Source: Psychrobacter frigidicola (GTDB lineage: Bacteria > Pseudomonadota > Gammaproteobacteria > Pseudomonadales > Moraxellaceae). From it: a DNA stretch of 64,000 bases. Under the pieces are notes generated by a model, which saw nothing but the letters and a program-made list of their open reading frames with translations, did not search any database and was not told the origin of the DNA. The DNA lies in contig NZ_VORZ01000001.1 in NCBI RefSeq assembly GCF_007997305.1, forward strand, positions 124,001 through 188,000, given 5' to 3'. Below, in pieces: positions 52,756-62,520 of the stretch (position 1 is the first letter of the stretch; each line of letters begins with the position of its first letter). Made by a program: the position numbers and the translations under genes.

Positions 52756-55437
52756 ATGTTTGAACTAAAGAGCTATCAGCAAGGTGCACTTGACACCCTT
52801 ACGAGTTTTTTTCAGCGTTGCCGTATGGATGGTGACATCGACACAGCATTTCAGCAGACACTACAGGATAATAATTTTGTAGAAACCCCTTATCGTACTT
52901 ACTCTTTCGATGATACGCCTTATGTCTGTATTCGCATTCCGACAGGTGGCGGCAAGACTGTACTAGGCGCTTATGCGGTCTCTACAGCTGCGACTCATTA
53001 TCTGTCGCAAGATTTCCCCATTGTATTATGGCTAGTACCTACTACTACCATTCAGCAGCAGACCGTCTCGGCTCTCAAGAGCAACCCAGACTATACTGAT
53101 CATTTAAACCGCGCCTTTGCCAATCAAGTCAGTGTCTACGATATCGCTGATGTCAATCAAATCCGTGCACAGGATATTGGCAACAAAACGATCATAGTCG
53201 TCTCTACTATTGCCAATTTGCGAGTAGCTAAGACGTCTGATCGCAAGGTATATCAGTATCATGAAGATTTTGAACCGCATTTTGCCAAACTGAGTCGTCA
53301 ACATCCTTTTTATGACAAGCTAGAGACTGTCAGTGAAGATGACGTTTCCGAAAACGGTTTGACTGTAAATGATATAGGCAAGATAAAATACTCTTTTGCC
53401 AACCTATTAGCGCTTTACAACCCTTTAGTAATCGTCGATGAAGCTCATAATGCTAGAACCTCATTAACCTTTGATACCCTAAAGCGCGTGCATCCTGCGG
53501 CCATTATCGAATTTACCGCTACTCCTAATACCTCAACGACCAATGGTAGTAATATTTTATATCATGTCTCAGCGGCGCAACTAAAAGCTGAAGAGATGAT
53601 CAAGTTACCTATCATTTTGACCGAGCATATTAATGGCTGGGAAGAAGCGGTACGTGATGCGGTATTAACACGCGATAGATTAGCGCTTAAAGCACAAAAG
53701 GATATCGACTATATACGTCCTATCGTCCTACTACAGGCAGAGAATAAGAACGGCAAGGTAACGGTTGAAGTACTCAAAAAGTGTCTGATTGAAGATCATA
53801 ATATTACTGAGGATAAAATTGCAGTAGTTACAGGGGCACAGCGAGAGCTAGATGGCATTGATCTTTTTGACCCTAACTGTCCTATCGAGTACATCATTAC
53901 TATAGAAGCTTTGAAAGAAGGTTGGGATTGTTCATTTGCCTACGTGTTCTGTTCAGTCAAACAAGTCTCTTCTAGCAAAGATGCTGAGCAGCTATTGGGG
54001 CGTGTATTGCGAATGCCTTATGCAAAGCGCCGCGTGATAGAAGATCTAAATAGAGCTTATGCACATTTGGCAACCACAAGTTTGGCACAGGCGGCAAAAG
54101 AGCTGACAGATAAACTCATCTCGATGGGTTTTGAAGAGATGGAGGTAGCCACGTTCCTTCGACAGCAAGATGCCAATCAAGGCGATTTATTTGGTCAGGT
54201 AGATAAAGATGACGCTGTAAACTCGAAACCTAAATTTATGCCACCTTCCTTGATGGTTGAGGTGGAAGATACGATAGATACTACCGAGTTATCAGAAGAA
54301 GAACGCAGTAGCATTAAAATCTCTGAGGTAAATGGTCGCCAAGTGGTCACGGTTACGGGTAAAGTCTCAGAGCCGTTGAAAAAAGCTATTACCAAAGTAG
54401 CTGTTGAAGATAAAAAAGAGATTGAGACTTCAGTTGATAGGCATAACCTCAGTGTACATGCAGCTTTGTCACCAGCAGAGAACGGAGTGAAATTTGCCCC
54501 GCTACCTAGATTGTGTGTCATGGTTCAGGGTGAGCTTGAACTGGTTGAGAAAGAAGTATTCTTGGATGTATCAGGTTGGAATCTATTAGATTATCCAGCT
54601 AAGCTCGACTACCAGCCTCACGAGGAAACGACAAGCTTCCTAGTCGATGTAGAAGGCAAAAAAGTTAAATATAACCTTGCTCATGAGTCACAAACTTTAA
54701 ATCTAAACCTGGCTCATACCGAAGTAACCCAAGATGAGCTTATAGGCTGGCTAGACCATGAATGCCGTCAAAGTGATGTCACTCAGCGTGAAATGACGAG
54801 TTTCTTAACTAAAATAGTCAATCAGTTATTGCAAATACCCGCGCTTACATTGACCACGCTCATACGTAGTAAGTACCCCCTTGCTCGTTCTATACAGGAG
54901 CTAGTATCTGCGTATAGACAGCAGGCCATGACTAAAGGGTATCAGCAAACTTTATTCGCAAGCGATGCTGACGTGCTTACGACTTACGATTTTAGTTACG
55001 AGTTTAAAGCAGATAACTATCCTGCGCGACCACCTTACTATTCTGGCAGATATGATTTTGATAAACATTATTATCCGCAAATTGAGGATATGAAACCTTC
55101 AGGTGAAGAGTTTGATTGTGCTCAGATCATTGAGTCATTGACTCAAGTTAAGCATTGGGTAAGAAATCTAGTTCGGCGTGGAGAAGCATCATTTAGTTTG
55201 CCCTTAGCACATAATAACTTTTATCCTGACTTTATAGTTGAACTGCAAGATGGTCGTATATTGGTGGTGGAGTATAAAGGCAAGCCTTACGAAACCAATG
55301 ACGATTCAGCAGAGAAACGTATGGTAGGCGAACTCTGGGCAAGTCATAGCCAGGGTCAATGCTTGTTTTTAATGGCGGTTAAAAAAGATGATAAAGGTCA
55401 AGACGTGCGGCAGCAGATACTTAACATTATTGGATAA
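52756..55437 (+). CDS. res: Type III restriction endonuclease subunit (Res)
   Basis: Res is the SF2 ATPase and nuclease that cleaves unmodified DNA when joined to Mod. The 893 residues have Walker A P-T-G-G-G-K-T (62-68), DEAH box V-I-V-D-E-A-H-N (near 225), E-F-T-A-T-P, G-W-D-C-S-F-A-Y and the motif VI Q-L-L-G-R-V-L-R-M-P. The C-terminal nuclease is intact: F-Y-P-D-F-I-V and V-V-E-Y-K-G (about 822-842). It is tightly linked to mod with an AGGAAG site inside the mod end. Confidence 0.95.
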   Translation: MFELKSYQQGALDTLTSFFQRCRMDGDIDTAFQQTLQDNNFVETPYRTYSFDDTPYVCIRIPTGGGKTVLGAYAVSTAATHYLSQDFPIVLWLVPTTTIQQQTVSALKSNPDYTDHLNRAFANQVSVYDIADVNQIRAQDIGNKTIIVVSTIANLRVAKTSDRKVYQYHEDFEPHFAKLSRQHPFYDKLETVSEDDVSENGLTVNDIGKIKYSFANLLALYNPLVIVDEAHNARTSLTFDTLKRVHPAAIIEFTATPNTSTTNGSNILYHVSAAQLKAEEMIKLPIILTEHINGWEEAVRDAVLTRDRLALKAQKDIDYIRPIVLLQAENKNGKVTVEVLKKCLIEDHNITEDKIAVVTGAQRELDGIDLFDPNCPIEYIITIEALKEGWDCSFAYVFCSVKQVSSSKDAEQLLGRVLRMPYAKRRVIEDLNRAYAHLATTSLAQAAKELTDKLISMGFEEMEVATFLRQQDANQGDLFGQVDKDDAVNSKPKFMPPSLMVEVEDTIDTTELSEEERSSIKISEVNGRQVVTVTGKVSEPLKKAITKVAVEDKKEIETSVDRHNLSVHAALSPAENGVKFAPLPRLCVMVQGELELVEKEVFLDVSGWNLLDYPAKLDYQPHEETTSFLVDVEGKKVKYNLAHESQTLNLNLAHTEVTQDELIGWLDHECRQSDVTQREMTSFLTKIVNQLLQIPALTLTTLIRSKYPLARSIQELVSAYRQQAMTKGYQQTLFASDADVLTTYDFSYEFKADNYPARPPYYSGRYDFDKHYYPQIEDMKPSGEEFDCAQIIESLTQVKHWVRNLVRRGEASFSLPLAHNNFYPDFIVELQDGRILVVEYKGKPYETNDDSAEKRMVGELWASHSQGQCLFLMAVKKDDKGQDVRQQILNIIG

Positions 55438-55556
55438 AGTAGCTTGTATTGCTTTATTGAAGTCACTCGTTACTTGGATTTATAGCTCTTAATATATAGA
55501 CCATAGTAGGTTAAAAGAAAAATTTGTATCAATTGGTTTGAAGTTCTGGAGAAACG

Positions 55557-56441
55557 ATGAGTGCGAACAGCCTTAAAAACATGCTTTCAAGTATTGAGGG
55601 TGGCAAATCGATAAATTTATTGCGATTTAAGAAACTAATAGACTCATTGAACTTAGGAGTGTGCTTTGAGCTAAGCGATATCAAAGCCACTAAGTCTTCA
55701 GGAAATAATTATCGTGTTATCAGTTTGCCAATAGAACTAGATCAAGTACTTAAGCACTACGTTAATCAGATTGGTGATGACCGCATAAGCAGTGCTCGTC
55801 AGAACTTAAGTCATAGTCACAAAGTAATGGGGTCTTATTTGCTAGTGATTCATGATGCTCACCTTTCAGACTCACTACAGTTTTCTAATATGTCTCATCC
55901 TATCGTTATAACAATAGATGCTAAGGGAAAGCCCAGCTATCCACCATCTTTTTCTGATGAATTGTCTTCAAATATCCAAGCTATCGGAAATATGAAACAA
56001 AGGAAAGAAAAAGACGCAGTTATTATTGAGAACAGACAGCTTTTTTTAAATTGGACTCAAACTCAAGCATTCTTACAGATGCGTTGCCAATTCAGCAGCT
56101 CAAGCTATGATGTCATTTTCGGAGCGGGTAATGATATCAGCAACTCCCTACATCGAGATTTTCTGTCAGATTATCGGAAACTTTATGTATGTGGCGATAT
56201 CGACTTAGGTGGCGTGACTATTGCTAGTAATCTTATTAAATTATTACCTAACAAGACGATTGAGTTTGTAATGCCCGATGACATTGAATACCGATTGAAC
56301 CAGGTGGCTGGCTTTACTAAGTCTAAAACCGTATCTGACATTCGTCATATTTGCTCGCATCATGTTGAATTGGATGCTATAAGCAATGTAATTACCAAGA
56401 CACATAAAACCTTAGAACAAGAGAGTTACTTATATGACTGA
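55557..56441 (+). CDS. Toprim-type nuclease, JetD/MksG-like, first gene of an SMC operon
   Basis: In Wadjet/MksBEFG systems JetD/MksG is a topoisomerase VI-like Toprim nuclease that nicks or cuts plasmid DNA. The 294 residues have an unfamiliar N-terminus. The C-terminal Toprim (DUF2220-like) domain shows A-V-I-I-E-N-R-Q-L-F (Glu), I-F-G-A-G-N-D-I-S and V-C-G-D-I-D-L-G-G-V (DxD). JetD is usually about 390 residues, so the N-terminal wHTH part is reduced or replaced. The start has a GGAG site. It overlaps the SMC gene by 8 bases. In the known operons this gene usually comes last, not first. Confidence 0.85.
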   Translation: MSANSLKNMLSSIEGGKSINLLRFKKLIDSLNLGVCFELSDIKATKSSGNNYRVISLPIELDQVLKHYVNQIGDDRISSARQNLSHSHKVMGSYLLVIHDAHLSDSLQFSNMSHPIVITIDAKGKPSYPPSFSDELSSNIQAIGNMKQRKEKDAVIIENRQLFLNWTQTQAFLQMRCQFSSSSYDVIFGAGNDISNSLHRDFLSDYRKLYVCGDIDLGGVTIASNLIKLLPNKTIEFVMPDDIEYRLNQVAGFTKSKTVSDIRHICSHHVELDAISNVITKTHKTLEQESYLYD

Positions 56442-59358
56442 TATGCTCGCAAGTGAAACTTTAAATTATACCCTGAAGCGCATCGTATTCGTTAACTCTG
56501 CAAATCATGCTTATTCAGAGATTCGCCTAGACAATCATCTGGCCTTGTTTGGTGCTAATAATGCAGGCAAAACAGCAAGCCTCGCCGCGACCAAATTAAT
56601 GCTTTATCCTGAAACAGATTTTAGTAATTGTCATAAGAAATTTCAGTTTAAAGGTAAGACTGGCGTTTACTCAAAAGAAGATTCCTACGAGTTCTACTTT
56701 CCTTCACCTCAGTCTTTTTTGATAATGGAGACCAAGAATGATGCTGGTGTAGCCTGTATGGTGCTATATCGTGATAAAGGTTTTCGCTACTACCGTATTT
56801 TCTTACCCTTATCTTATGACGAAATCAGACACTTATTTTGGGATGATCACAGCAAAAACTTTGCTAATGATTTAAGTGTGACTACTATTTTGGCATTTCA
56901 AAAGAAACATGGTGGTTTACATGTGAGCGATGATAGGCAACTAACTGAGCTGATGTATAGCAACTTTACAGGTGCTCATAGTCGTTACAGTATTGTACCG
57001 CTATCTGAAAACACCAATAAGGCAGTACATGCGTTTCGCAGTATCTACCAAATGGCGTTTGATGCAGGTACAGGTGGCACTGAAGCTTTAGCAGATGCCA
57101 TTGCCACATTGATTGAAATGAAGCGCGGACGACCACAAGAGCGCATGAATGCTGACTTAGTGAGCCTTGAAGAAGACTACCAAAAGCTATTACAAAAGAA
57201 TGAAGAGTTACAGTGCCTAAAAAACAATAAAGAGAATTATGAAAACTTAAAATCTAAATTTGAAGACTTAAAAGCAAAGCGTAAAATACTGACTGAGCAG
57301 CATATTATACTGTCAAAAACTTTGTCGAATAGCAAAGCAAGCTATGCTAGTAGCTTTGCTAACTTATCTAAAAAACTCACTGAAGCGCAAAAGTCACATT
57401 CAGATTTAGATTCTAGATTTGAAAAAGTTGAAAAAGAAACTAGCAAGCTAGAGGGTGCTACTAATGAGTTGGATAAGACAATACAAAAATATCAAGATAA
57501 TATATATCTAGCTGAGCAAGTACTATCCCAACATGATTATACTAATGCCATTGAACTGGCATCTATACTTAGTGAACGTAAAGAGGCACTTGGAACTCAA
57601 CAATCAGCACTCCTTGATACTATGCGTAGTACTAAAAAATTAGAAGAATTGACCAAGAGCATCAATCAAAACACAGAAAAGCTTAAGCATAAGAAAGATA
57701 CTTTAGAGAATATCGATAATCTTATGTTGACGCAGCTAACAGCTGAAACAGCTGACGTGTTATTTAGTCTAAACAATAACTTTGGTGCGCTCGCATTAGA
57801 ATTGACATCAGATCAGATTGATTCTATAAAATCATTTACGAATTGGTTCGATACAGCAGGTAAGCAGCTCCTTTTTAACCAAGTCCAAATGCCAAATACG
57901 ACAACTCAAAGGTTCCAAGTAGAAGAGCAAAGACAGTCTTTAGTACACTCTATTGCTAATCTTGAACAGCGAATTAAAGAAGATGACAGTAATAGAACAA
58001 CGCTCCTCAATGCAACTAATGATACGAGCGGCGCTTCACGCCAGCAAAGTTTAGATGAACTTACAGAAGAAATAGCTACTCTTAGCAATCAAATTGTTGC
58101 TCTGGAGCGCTATAAAATCAGCCTCGAAGATATTGAAATTAACAAGCAACAGCTCAAAGAAAAAGTAGACTTAAAGTCAGAGCTATCTGAACAACTTATA
58201 ATGCTTGGGAATGAAAAAGATCAGGCATATCAAGCCTTGCAGACTATGCTTACTCAACGAGATAAACTTGAAAGTCAGCGGAGTAATTTTGATCATTATA
58301 CTGGTAGCTTAAGTCAGGTGACTACAAGCATAGGTGCAACACATTATAGCGAAACTGAGATTTCAGAGATTATAGAAGCCTATACCCAAAGGCACGATAA
58401 GTCGCTCCACTTAGATATGCGCACTATTAATGACTTAACTCAGCAAGCTAACGCTCATACTAGTGATTACAGTGAACTTAAAAATGTAATTGAGACTTTC
58501 ATACAAAAGGTACCTAATGACAATGTTGATCAGTTTACTAATATTCAAACACTGACCCAATTAAGCGATATCATTGCTACTTATAACAATAGTTTTAGTT
58601 CGCTTAATTATCAGATCCAAACGCAAGCCAACAATATCAGTAGACATAACCAGATCATCAGCAGCCAACTTCGTGAAATTAGTGATGCTAGCCAAATGCT
58701 GACGGACTATGTAGCCGCAATTAATGCTGAGCTAAACACACATCAAATATCCAATCTTAAGCAAGTTCGCATTAAGCTACACTGCCACGCAGACTTTGAA
58801 CACGTTCGCAAACTACAGAAAAATCATGATATTACCCAAACCAAGCTTATGAGTGATGAGTTTTATCGCACTTTAATGGCGTTTATGGAAAAACATGCGA
58901 ACAAGCGAACCAAGCTAATTAAAATGCGCGACATCATTAGTAAAATTAATTTTGAATATATCGATGTGAATGGCGTTTTGACTGATAAATCACAGTCTGG
59001 CGGTACTACCAGTACCATTACCGCCTCAATCATTGCTATTTTACTTGGACAAATCTTTATGCAAGGGGCTTCTTTTAAGATGCCTATCGTCATTGATGAA
59101 ATCGGTGATTTAGATGATGATAACACCAGCACAATTATCGACTGTATTGATAGACACGGTTTTTCAGCATTTTGTGCTACGCCAACTCAGCGAGCATCAG
59201 TATGTCAGTCTGTCAAACGCTGGATACGTGTGGATTACAACGTTTTTCAGCACCCACCTAAAGTAGCAAGCTGTGTACTTAATATTTTGCCTGAATCAGT
59301 TGAGGTTTGGGGCCAGATCAATGACGACCAAGCACGACTAACTGGGGCTTTAGCATGA
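56434..59358 (+). CDS. SMC-like ATPase, JetC/MksB-like
   Basis: This is the 974-residue motor of the operon. Walker A is G-A-N-N-A-G-K-T at 40-47. A long coiled coil (about 230-870, rich in Glu, Lys, Leu and Gln) follows, with a central non-coil part near 440-490 that may be the hinge. The C-terminal ATPase half has a signature-like S-Q-S-G-G-T-T-S and Walker B M-P-I-V-I-D-E-I-G-D-L. Size and plan match MksB and JetC rather than Rad50/SbcC: no Zn-hook CxxC is seen. It should form a dimer that extrudes DNA loops. It overlaps both neighbours, so the four products are probably made together. Confidence 0.9.
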   Translation: MTDMLASETLNYTLKRIVFVNSANHAYSEIRLDNHLALFGANNAGKTASLAATKLMLYPETDFSNCHKKFQFKGKTGVYSKEDSYEFYFPSPQSFLIMETKNDAGVACMVLYRDKGFRYYRIFLPLSYDEIRHLFWDDHSKNFANDLSVTTILAFQKKHGGLHVSDDRQLTELMYSNFTGAHSRYSIVPLSENTNKAVHAFRSIYQMAFDAGTGGTEALADAIATLIEMKRGRPQERMNADLVSLEEDYQKLLQKNEELQCLKNNKENYENLKSKFEDLKAKRKILTEQHIILSKTLSNSKASYASSFANLSKKLTEAQKSHSDLDSRFEKVEKETSKLEGATNELDKTIQKYQDNIYLAEQVLSQHDYTNAIELASILSERKEALGTQQSALLDTMRSTKKLEELTKSINQNTEKLKHKKDTLENIDNLMLTQLTAETADVLFSLNNNFGALALELTSDQIDSIKSFTNWFDTAGKQLLFNQVQMPNTTTQRFQVEEQRQSLVHSIANLEQRIKEDDSNRTTLLNATNDTSGASRQQSLDELTEEIATLSNQIVALERYKISLEDIEINKQQLKEKVDLKSELSEQLIMLGNEKDQAYQALQTMLTQRDKLESQRSNFDHYTGSLSQVTTSIGATHYSETEISEIIEAYTQRHDKSLHLDMRTINDLTQQANAHTSDYSELKNVIETFIQKVPNDNVDQFTNIQTLTQLSDIIATYNNSFSSLNYQIQTQANNISRHNQIISSQLREISDASQMLTDYVAAINAELNTHQISNLKQVRIKLHCHADFEHVRKLQKNHDITQTKLMSDEFYRTLMAFMEKHANKRTKLIKMRDIISKINFEYIDVNGVLTDKSQSGGTTSTITASIIAILLGQIFMQGASFKMPIVIDEIGDLDDDNTSTIIDCIDRHGFSAFCATPTQRASVCQSVKRWIRVDYNVFQHPPKVASCVLNILPESVEVWGQINDDQARLTGALA

Positions 59359-60758
59359 TTAACCGTGATGTCCTGATTGAAAAGGTACTAGAGTTTAAAT
59401 ATGATTTTTTTCAATTTATTGACTATATCAACTCACATGACGGCGCTATGGAGTTTCCTTTTACCGCCTATGTTCAATTTTATAATAAGAAAGTTTTATC
59501 GCAGGATAACGAATCTTTAAAAAACATTTTGAGTCTAGATCATCTGCTTGCTGGAGGCATTTTTACTCATCATGATAAAGTGAGTGGCATGCTAGTTATG
59601 TCAAAGGTAGTATACGATTTACTGGTATTTTTAGATGTGTCTCGAAATAAAGAGCTTAGCCACGCCAAGTTTGAATCATTAAGACAACAAACTGAGCAAG
59701 CTACTATTAACATCATGCAGTGTGAAACCGGCTCTCAAGATTACCGCGATCAACTTAATCTATTTTGGGATTTAATAAGTGAGATTTTAACCACAGTTAA
59801 AGAAAATATTCGGGTTTTGCATCATAAGGTAGATGATGTTGCCAACCAATATGGTCAGTTTGAGGCTGGTAAGCAAAAACATTCTATCAATGAGTTGTAC
59901 GAGACTGCTCAACAGCTACACGATCGTCATATAAAACCCTGTTTAGAGTTTATCAATCCTGACATACAACTAGTTAATCGTAAAAACTTTGTAGAGTCTA
60001 TTGATACTTTGATGGATTACTACCGGCAAAGTGGTCATGAATCAATTGCTATCGCTATACGTTATAAATTAACAGCAGTTACTTCATATTATAAAGATAT
60101 TGAATCGCTTTCTAATAGACTTTTGACTTACTTGTATAGTTTGGCTGAACAGCGTCGCTACTTTATGGCTATTGAACAAAGATACAATGCATTGATGCAA
60201 ACCTTTGATAAGCTTTATCGTCATGGAGGACAAAAGAATCTGTACCTTACAGCGGGTCTTGAAGATATCAGTGATATGCGCTGTTTTGATGGACTCTCAT
60301 CTCACAAGTTAAGTTTTTCTGCTAAATTTGACCGGCACCCTGAAAAAAGCATTCAACAGTTTAAGCACTACTTTGAAGAGATTCAGCTACGACCAATTAA
60401 ACAAAAAGTTGATATTGCTCATGCCCCAAAACTACCTGATAAAACGCTACAGAATCGTAAAAATGATATTTTAAAACATATCGCTTCTCTACCAAAAGAA
60501 CAATTCATCGAAGATATCCATCAATACTTAGATAATTATCTTAAAGCGTCTATCAATGAGTATACGCTTGTCGATGTGCTCTATGGACTTGAGTTTTACT
60601 TGTCACTTATTCCAAAGACAAAAATCAGACAACTAAGTGAACGTCGACGCGTAGAAGACGGGAGTTATTATTGGGAGTATCGAGTACTGACTCGCATAAA
60701 TAATCAAACTAATTCGAATATGACTGATCTCAAGATTAAGGAACAAGTAAATGATTGA
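59355..60758 (+). CDS. Kleisin-like subunit, JetA/MksF-like
   Basis: The 467-residue, mostly helical soluble protein overlaps the SMC stop by 4 bases (ATGA). Length and position fit MksF/JetA, the kleisin that bridges the SMC heads. The N-terminus (F-K-Y-D-F-F-Q-F-I-D) could be the winged helix and the Tyr/Arg-rich end the C-terminal one. Sequence conservation in this family is weak, so the call rests on operon context, length and helical pattern. No catalytic motif is seen. Confidence 0.75.
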   Translation: MINRDVLIEKVLEFKYDFFQFIDYINSHDGAMEFPFTAYVQFYNKKVLSQDNESLKNILSLDHLLAGGIFTHHDKVSGMLVMSKVVYDLLVFLDVSRNKELSHAKFESLRQQTEQATINIMQCETGSQDYRDQLNLFWDLISEILTTVKENIRVLHHKVDDVANQYGQFEAGKQKHSINELYETAQQLHDRHIKPCLEFINPDIQLVNRKNFVESIDTLMDYYRQSGHESIAIAIRYKLTAVTSYYKDIESLSNRLLTYLYSLAEQRRYFMAIEQRYNALMQTFDKLYRHGGQKNLYLTAGLEDISDMRCFDGLSSHKLSFSAKFDRHPEKSIQQFKHYFEEIQLRPIKQKVDIAHAPKLPDKTLQNRKNDILKHIASLPKEQFIEDIHQYLDNYLKASINEYTLVDVLYGLEFYLSLIPKTKIRQLSERRRVEDGSYYWEYRVLTRINNQTNSNMTDLKIKEQVND

Positions 60759-61299
60759 TTTGCATAGTAGTGTGGAGATATATGACCATTTGATGAACGG
60801 CCGTATCGTAAACAAAAGACGTCTGGGTTCACATGGCAGTTTTGAGCCAAACCCTATGTTTGAAGAAGTTATCAAAAACTTGGATGTATATAAGAACCAG
60901 TATGATATGTGCGGCTTTAGTTTGCTCGCCAACACAGAGTTCATTTATATAATTAAAGGTAACGCCTATGAACTAGGCAAAACTGAAATTGCAATGAAAG
61001 CATATTGTTTGCTATTAATTATAGGTAAATACGTCACCTCACATAATTATAAGGTTGATAAACTCAATTCCGCTTCAGGTGGATTAACGCTTTCTGATAT
61101 TGATAAGATTGGATTACTACAAGATACTGCAGAAATATTACAACGAGCTGGTATGAATGAGGATATGTTCAAAAGTATTAAATCGACTCTAATTGAGCGC
61201 CAAATTATGTTTGAAAACCCTATTACTCAGAATTTTGTTTTGTCTGATTCAGGTATGGCATTTTATGAAGAGCTCACAGCGGACTTTATCGTCGGCTGA
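60751..61299 (+). CDS. Kite-like subunit, JetB/MksE-like
   Basis: The 182-residue protein overlaps the kleisin gene by 8 bases. The length and the winged-helix-like helices (I-Y-D-H-L-M-N-G-R-I-V-N near the start; a K-S-T-L-I-E-R-Q-I-M-F segment and F-V-L-S-D-S-G-M-A-F near the end) suit MksE/JetB, which binds the kleisin as a dimer. The assignment comes mainly from position. The operon ends here at a strong hairpin. Confidence 0.72.
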   Translation: MIDLHSSVEIYDHLMNGRIVNKRRLGSHGSFEPNPMFEEVIKNLDVYKNQYDMCGFSLLANTEFIYIIKGNAYELGKTEIAMKAYCLLLIIGKYVTSHNYKVDKLNSASGGLTLSDIDKIGLLQDTAEILQRAGMNEDMFKSIKSTLIERQIMFENPITQNFVLSDSGMAFYEELTADFIVG

Positions 61300-61382
61300 G
61301 AAGTAGGATTGATGGTTGTATCAGCTAGATACGTTGCAGCTAAATTAACCTAAGATTCAGCTTATAGTTAAGTGTTAAATCA

Positions 61383-61415
61383 CAAAAAGCCAGATAGTTG
61401 AACTATCTGGCTTTT
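61383..61415. terminator. Bidirectional terminator after the SMC operon
   Basis: AAAAGCCAGATAGTT and AACTATCTGGCTTTT are exact arms around a single-base centre. It separates the SMC operon from the minus-strand genes. Confidence 0.92.
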
Positions 61416-61431
61416 GAGTATAGTTAAATTA

Positions 61432-61752
61432 TCACCTACCAACTGTAAGCTGCCCGCCAGAAAAACTGATACATGGTTCGCAAAACCAAGATGACTGTTT
61501 TCTGACATAAGGCATATCTGCTGGTACATCGAGTTTATAGGGTCGTCCACAGTACTCACAATGCACATCATCTAAGTAAGCCTGACACTCTGCTAATACG
61601 CCAAACAGAATATGATAATCGATATAGTATTGTCTGCAGAGTATTTCTACATGCTCTACATACCTTCCATCATGCTCATATGCCCAATAATCTTCGCATA
61701 GTTTTATGTCAGACTGATCTGCATTAGGGCTAAAAATAAGTTTTAAGCTCAT
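61432..61752 (-). CDS. Small four-cysteine (zinc-ribbon-like) protein of unknown function
   Basis: It has 106 residues from the ATG with a GGAG site; another ATG 4 codons upstream lies before that site. It carries C-E-Y-C-G-R-P and, about 22 residues on, W-F-C-E-P-C-I, a likely zinc ribbon. The first half is helical and acidic. It follows the 93-codon gene by 31 bases on the same strand. Such small proteins are common beside island integrases and may regulate or aid transfer. I do not recognise a family. Confidence 0.65.
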   Translation of the reverse strand: MSLKLIFSPNADQSDIKLCEDYWAYEHDGRYVEHVEILCRQYYIDYHILFGVLAECQAYLDDVHCEYCGRPYKLDVPADMPYVRKQSSWFCEPCISFSGGQLTVGR

Positions 61753-61783
61753 GGCTATCTCCAAACCAAATAATTAACGTTAA

Positions 61784-62062
61784 TCACAACGAATAATAAA
61801 TCTCGTAATGATTCATAATGGCCAAAAATTTGGTCTCAAGATTCGTTAAGGTATAACGATTCAGCGCTAATCCTTCATTTAGCTCTCGTTGCACCCATAT
61901 CCTGACTGCCTCATCATTATAAAATATCGGATTGACGCCTAGCATCTTTGCTAACTGTGAACCCTGTTGTATTTGCAGGTTTACCATAAGCTTGGTAGAT
62001 AGCGATATCGCTACAGCACTTAGCCAAATTGAAGCATGCGGCGGTTTAATAAATGTGTTCAT
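61784..62062 (-). CDS. 92-residue protein of unknown function
   Basis: The start has a CAGGAG site. The product is helical, starting M-N-T-F-I-K-P-P-H and ending I-Y-Y-S-L, with no clear membrane segment or motif. It reads away from the XRE repressor gene on the same strand, and three CTRTAGA-type motifs lie in its upstream gap (62063-62289). Likely regulated by the island repressor. Confidence 0.6.
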   Translation of the reverse strand: MNTFIKPPHASIWLSAVAISLSTKLMVNLQIQQGSQLAKMLGVNPIFYNDEAVRIWVQRELNEGLALNRYTLTNLETKFLAIMNHYEIYYSL

Positions 62063-62068
62063 GTATAA

Positions 62069-62173
62069 TCTCCTGTAGATTAATATTTATTCCTGTTAGT
62101 CGTAATGACTTTCTACAGATTAAATTATACATACATTTTGAGCTATTGCAACTTAAAATAACCTTCTATAGAG
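62069..62173. promoter_or_regulatory. Three CTRTAGA-type motifs upstream of the minus-strand pair
   Basis: CTCCTGTAGAT ends at 62080, TTCTACAGAT (reverse of ATCTGTAGAA) is at 62111-62120, and ACCTTCTATAGAG is at 62161-62173. All match the pair beside the XRE gene at 62521-62586. Confidence 0.5.
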
Positions 62174-62289
62174 CTTTTTATTACTTAATAGAACATTCAG
62201 CCTATTTGAGAAACTATAGTTTGCTGGATATTATTTGGTGTAATAACTGACAAGTGCAGCGTTATCTTGGGTTCTAAAAGAAGAGAGGT

Positions 62290-62499
62290 TTATTCTTCTT
62301 CCTTAACTATCTCATAAAGGTCGCCAACTTCAATATCCAAATATAAACATAGCTTCTCGACAACTTCTAGATCCACTCTTGTGGCTTCTTCGTTATACAT
62401 GCGTGTGATTGTGCCTCTGTTAACATCAGTATCTCTAGATACATCAGCAATCTTTAATCTTTTCTCACCCATAATTCTAGATAAATTACACTTCACCAT
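62290..62499 (-). CDS. XRE/Cro-type repressor
   Basis: It has 69 residues from the ATG with a GGAGG site; a second ATG 4 codons up lies before that site. It is a compact HTH: L-S-R-I-M-G-E-K-R-L-K-I-A-D-V-S-R-D then N-R-G-T-I-T-R-M-Y-N-E-E, then a dimer-type helix. It is divergent from the Xis-like/integrase pair, the classic layout of a repressor that controls excision. Paired motifs lie in the gap. Confidence 0.88.
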   Translation of the reverse strand: MVKCNLSRIMGEKRLKIADVSRDTDVNRGTITRMYNEEATRVDLEVVEKLCLYLDIEVGDLYEIVKEEE

Positions 62500-62520
62500 A
62501 ACCTCCTCCATAATAAAATA

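Noticed and set aside
41078..61299. The island as BREX or DISARM
   Set aside because: Neither PglX/PglZ-BrxC nor DrmABC combinations occur; the methylase and helicase nearby form a standard type III pair.
62053..62250. 65-codon plus-strand frame as a gene
   Set aside because: It crosses the repressor-type sites, has no ribosome site and overlaps the promoter of the minus-strand pair.
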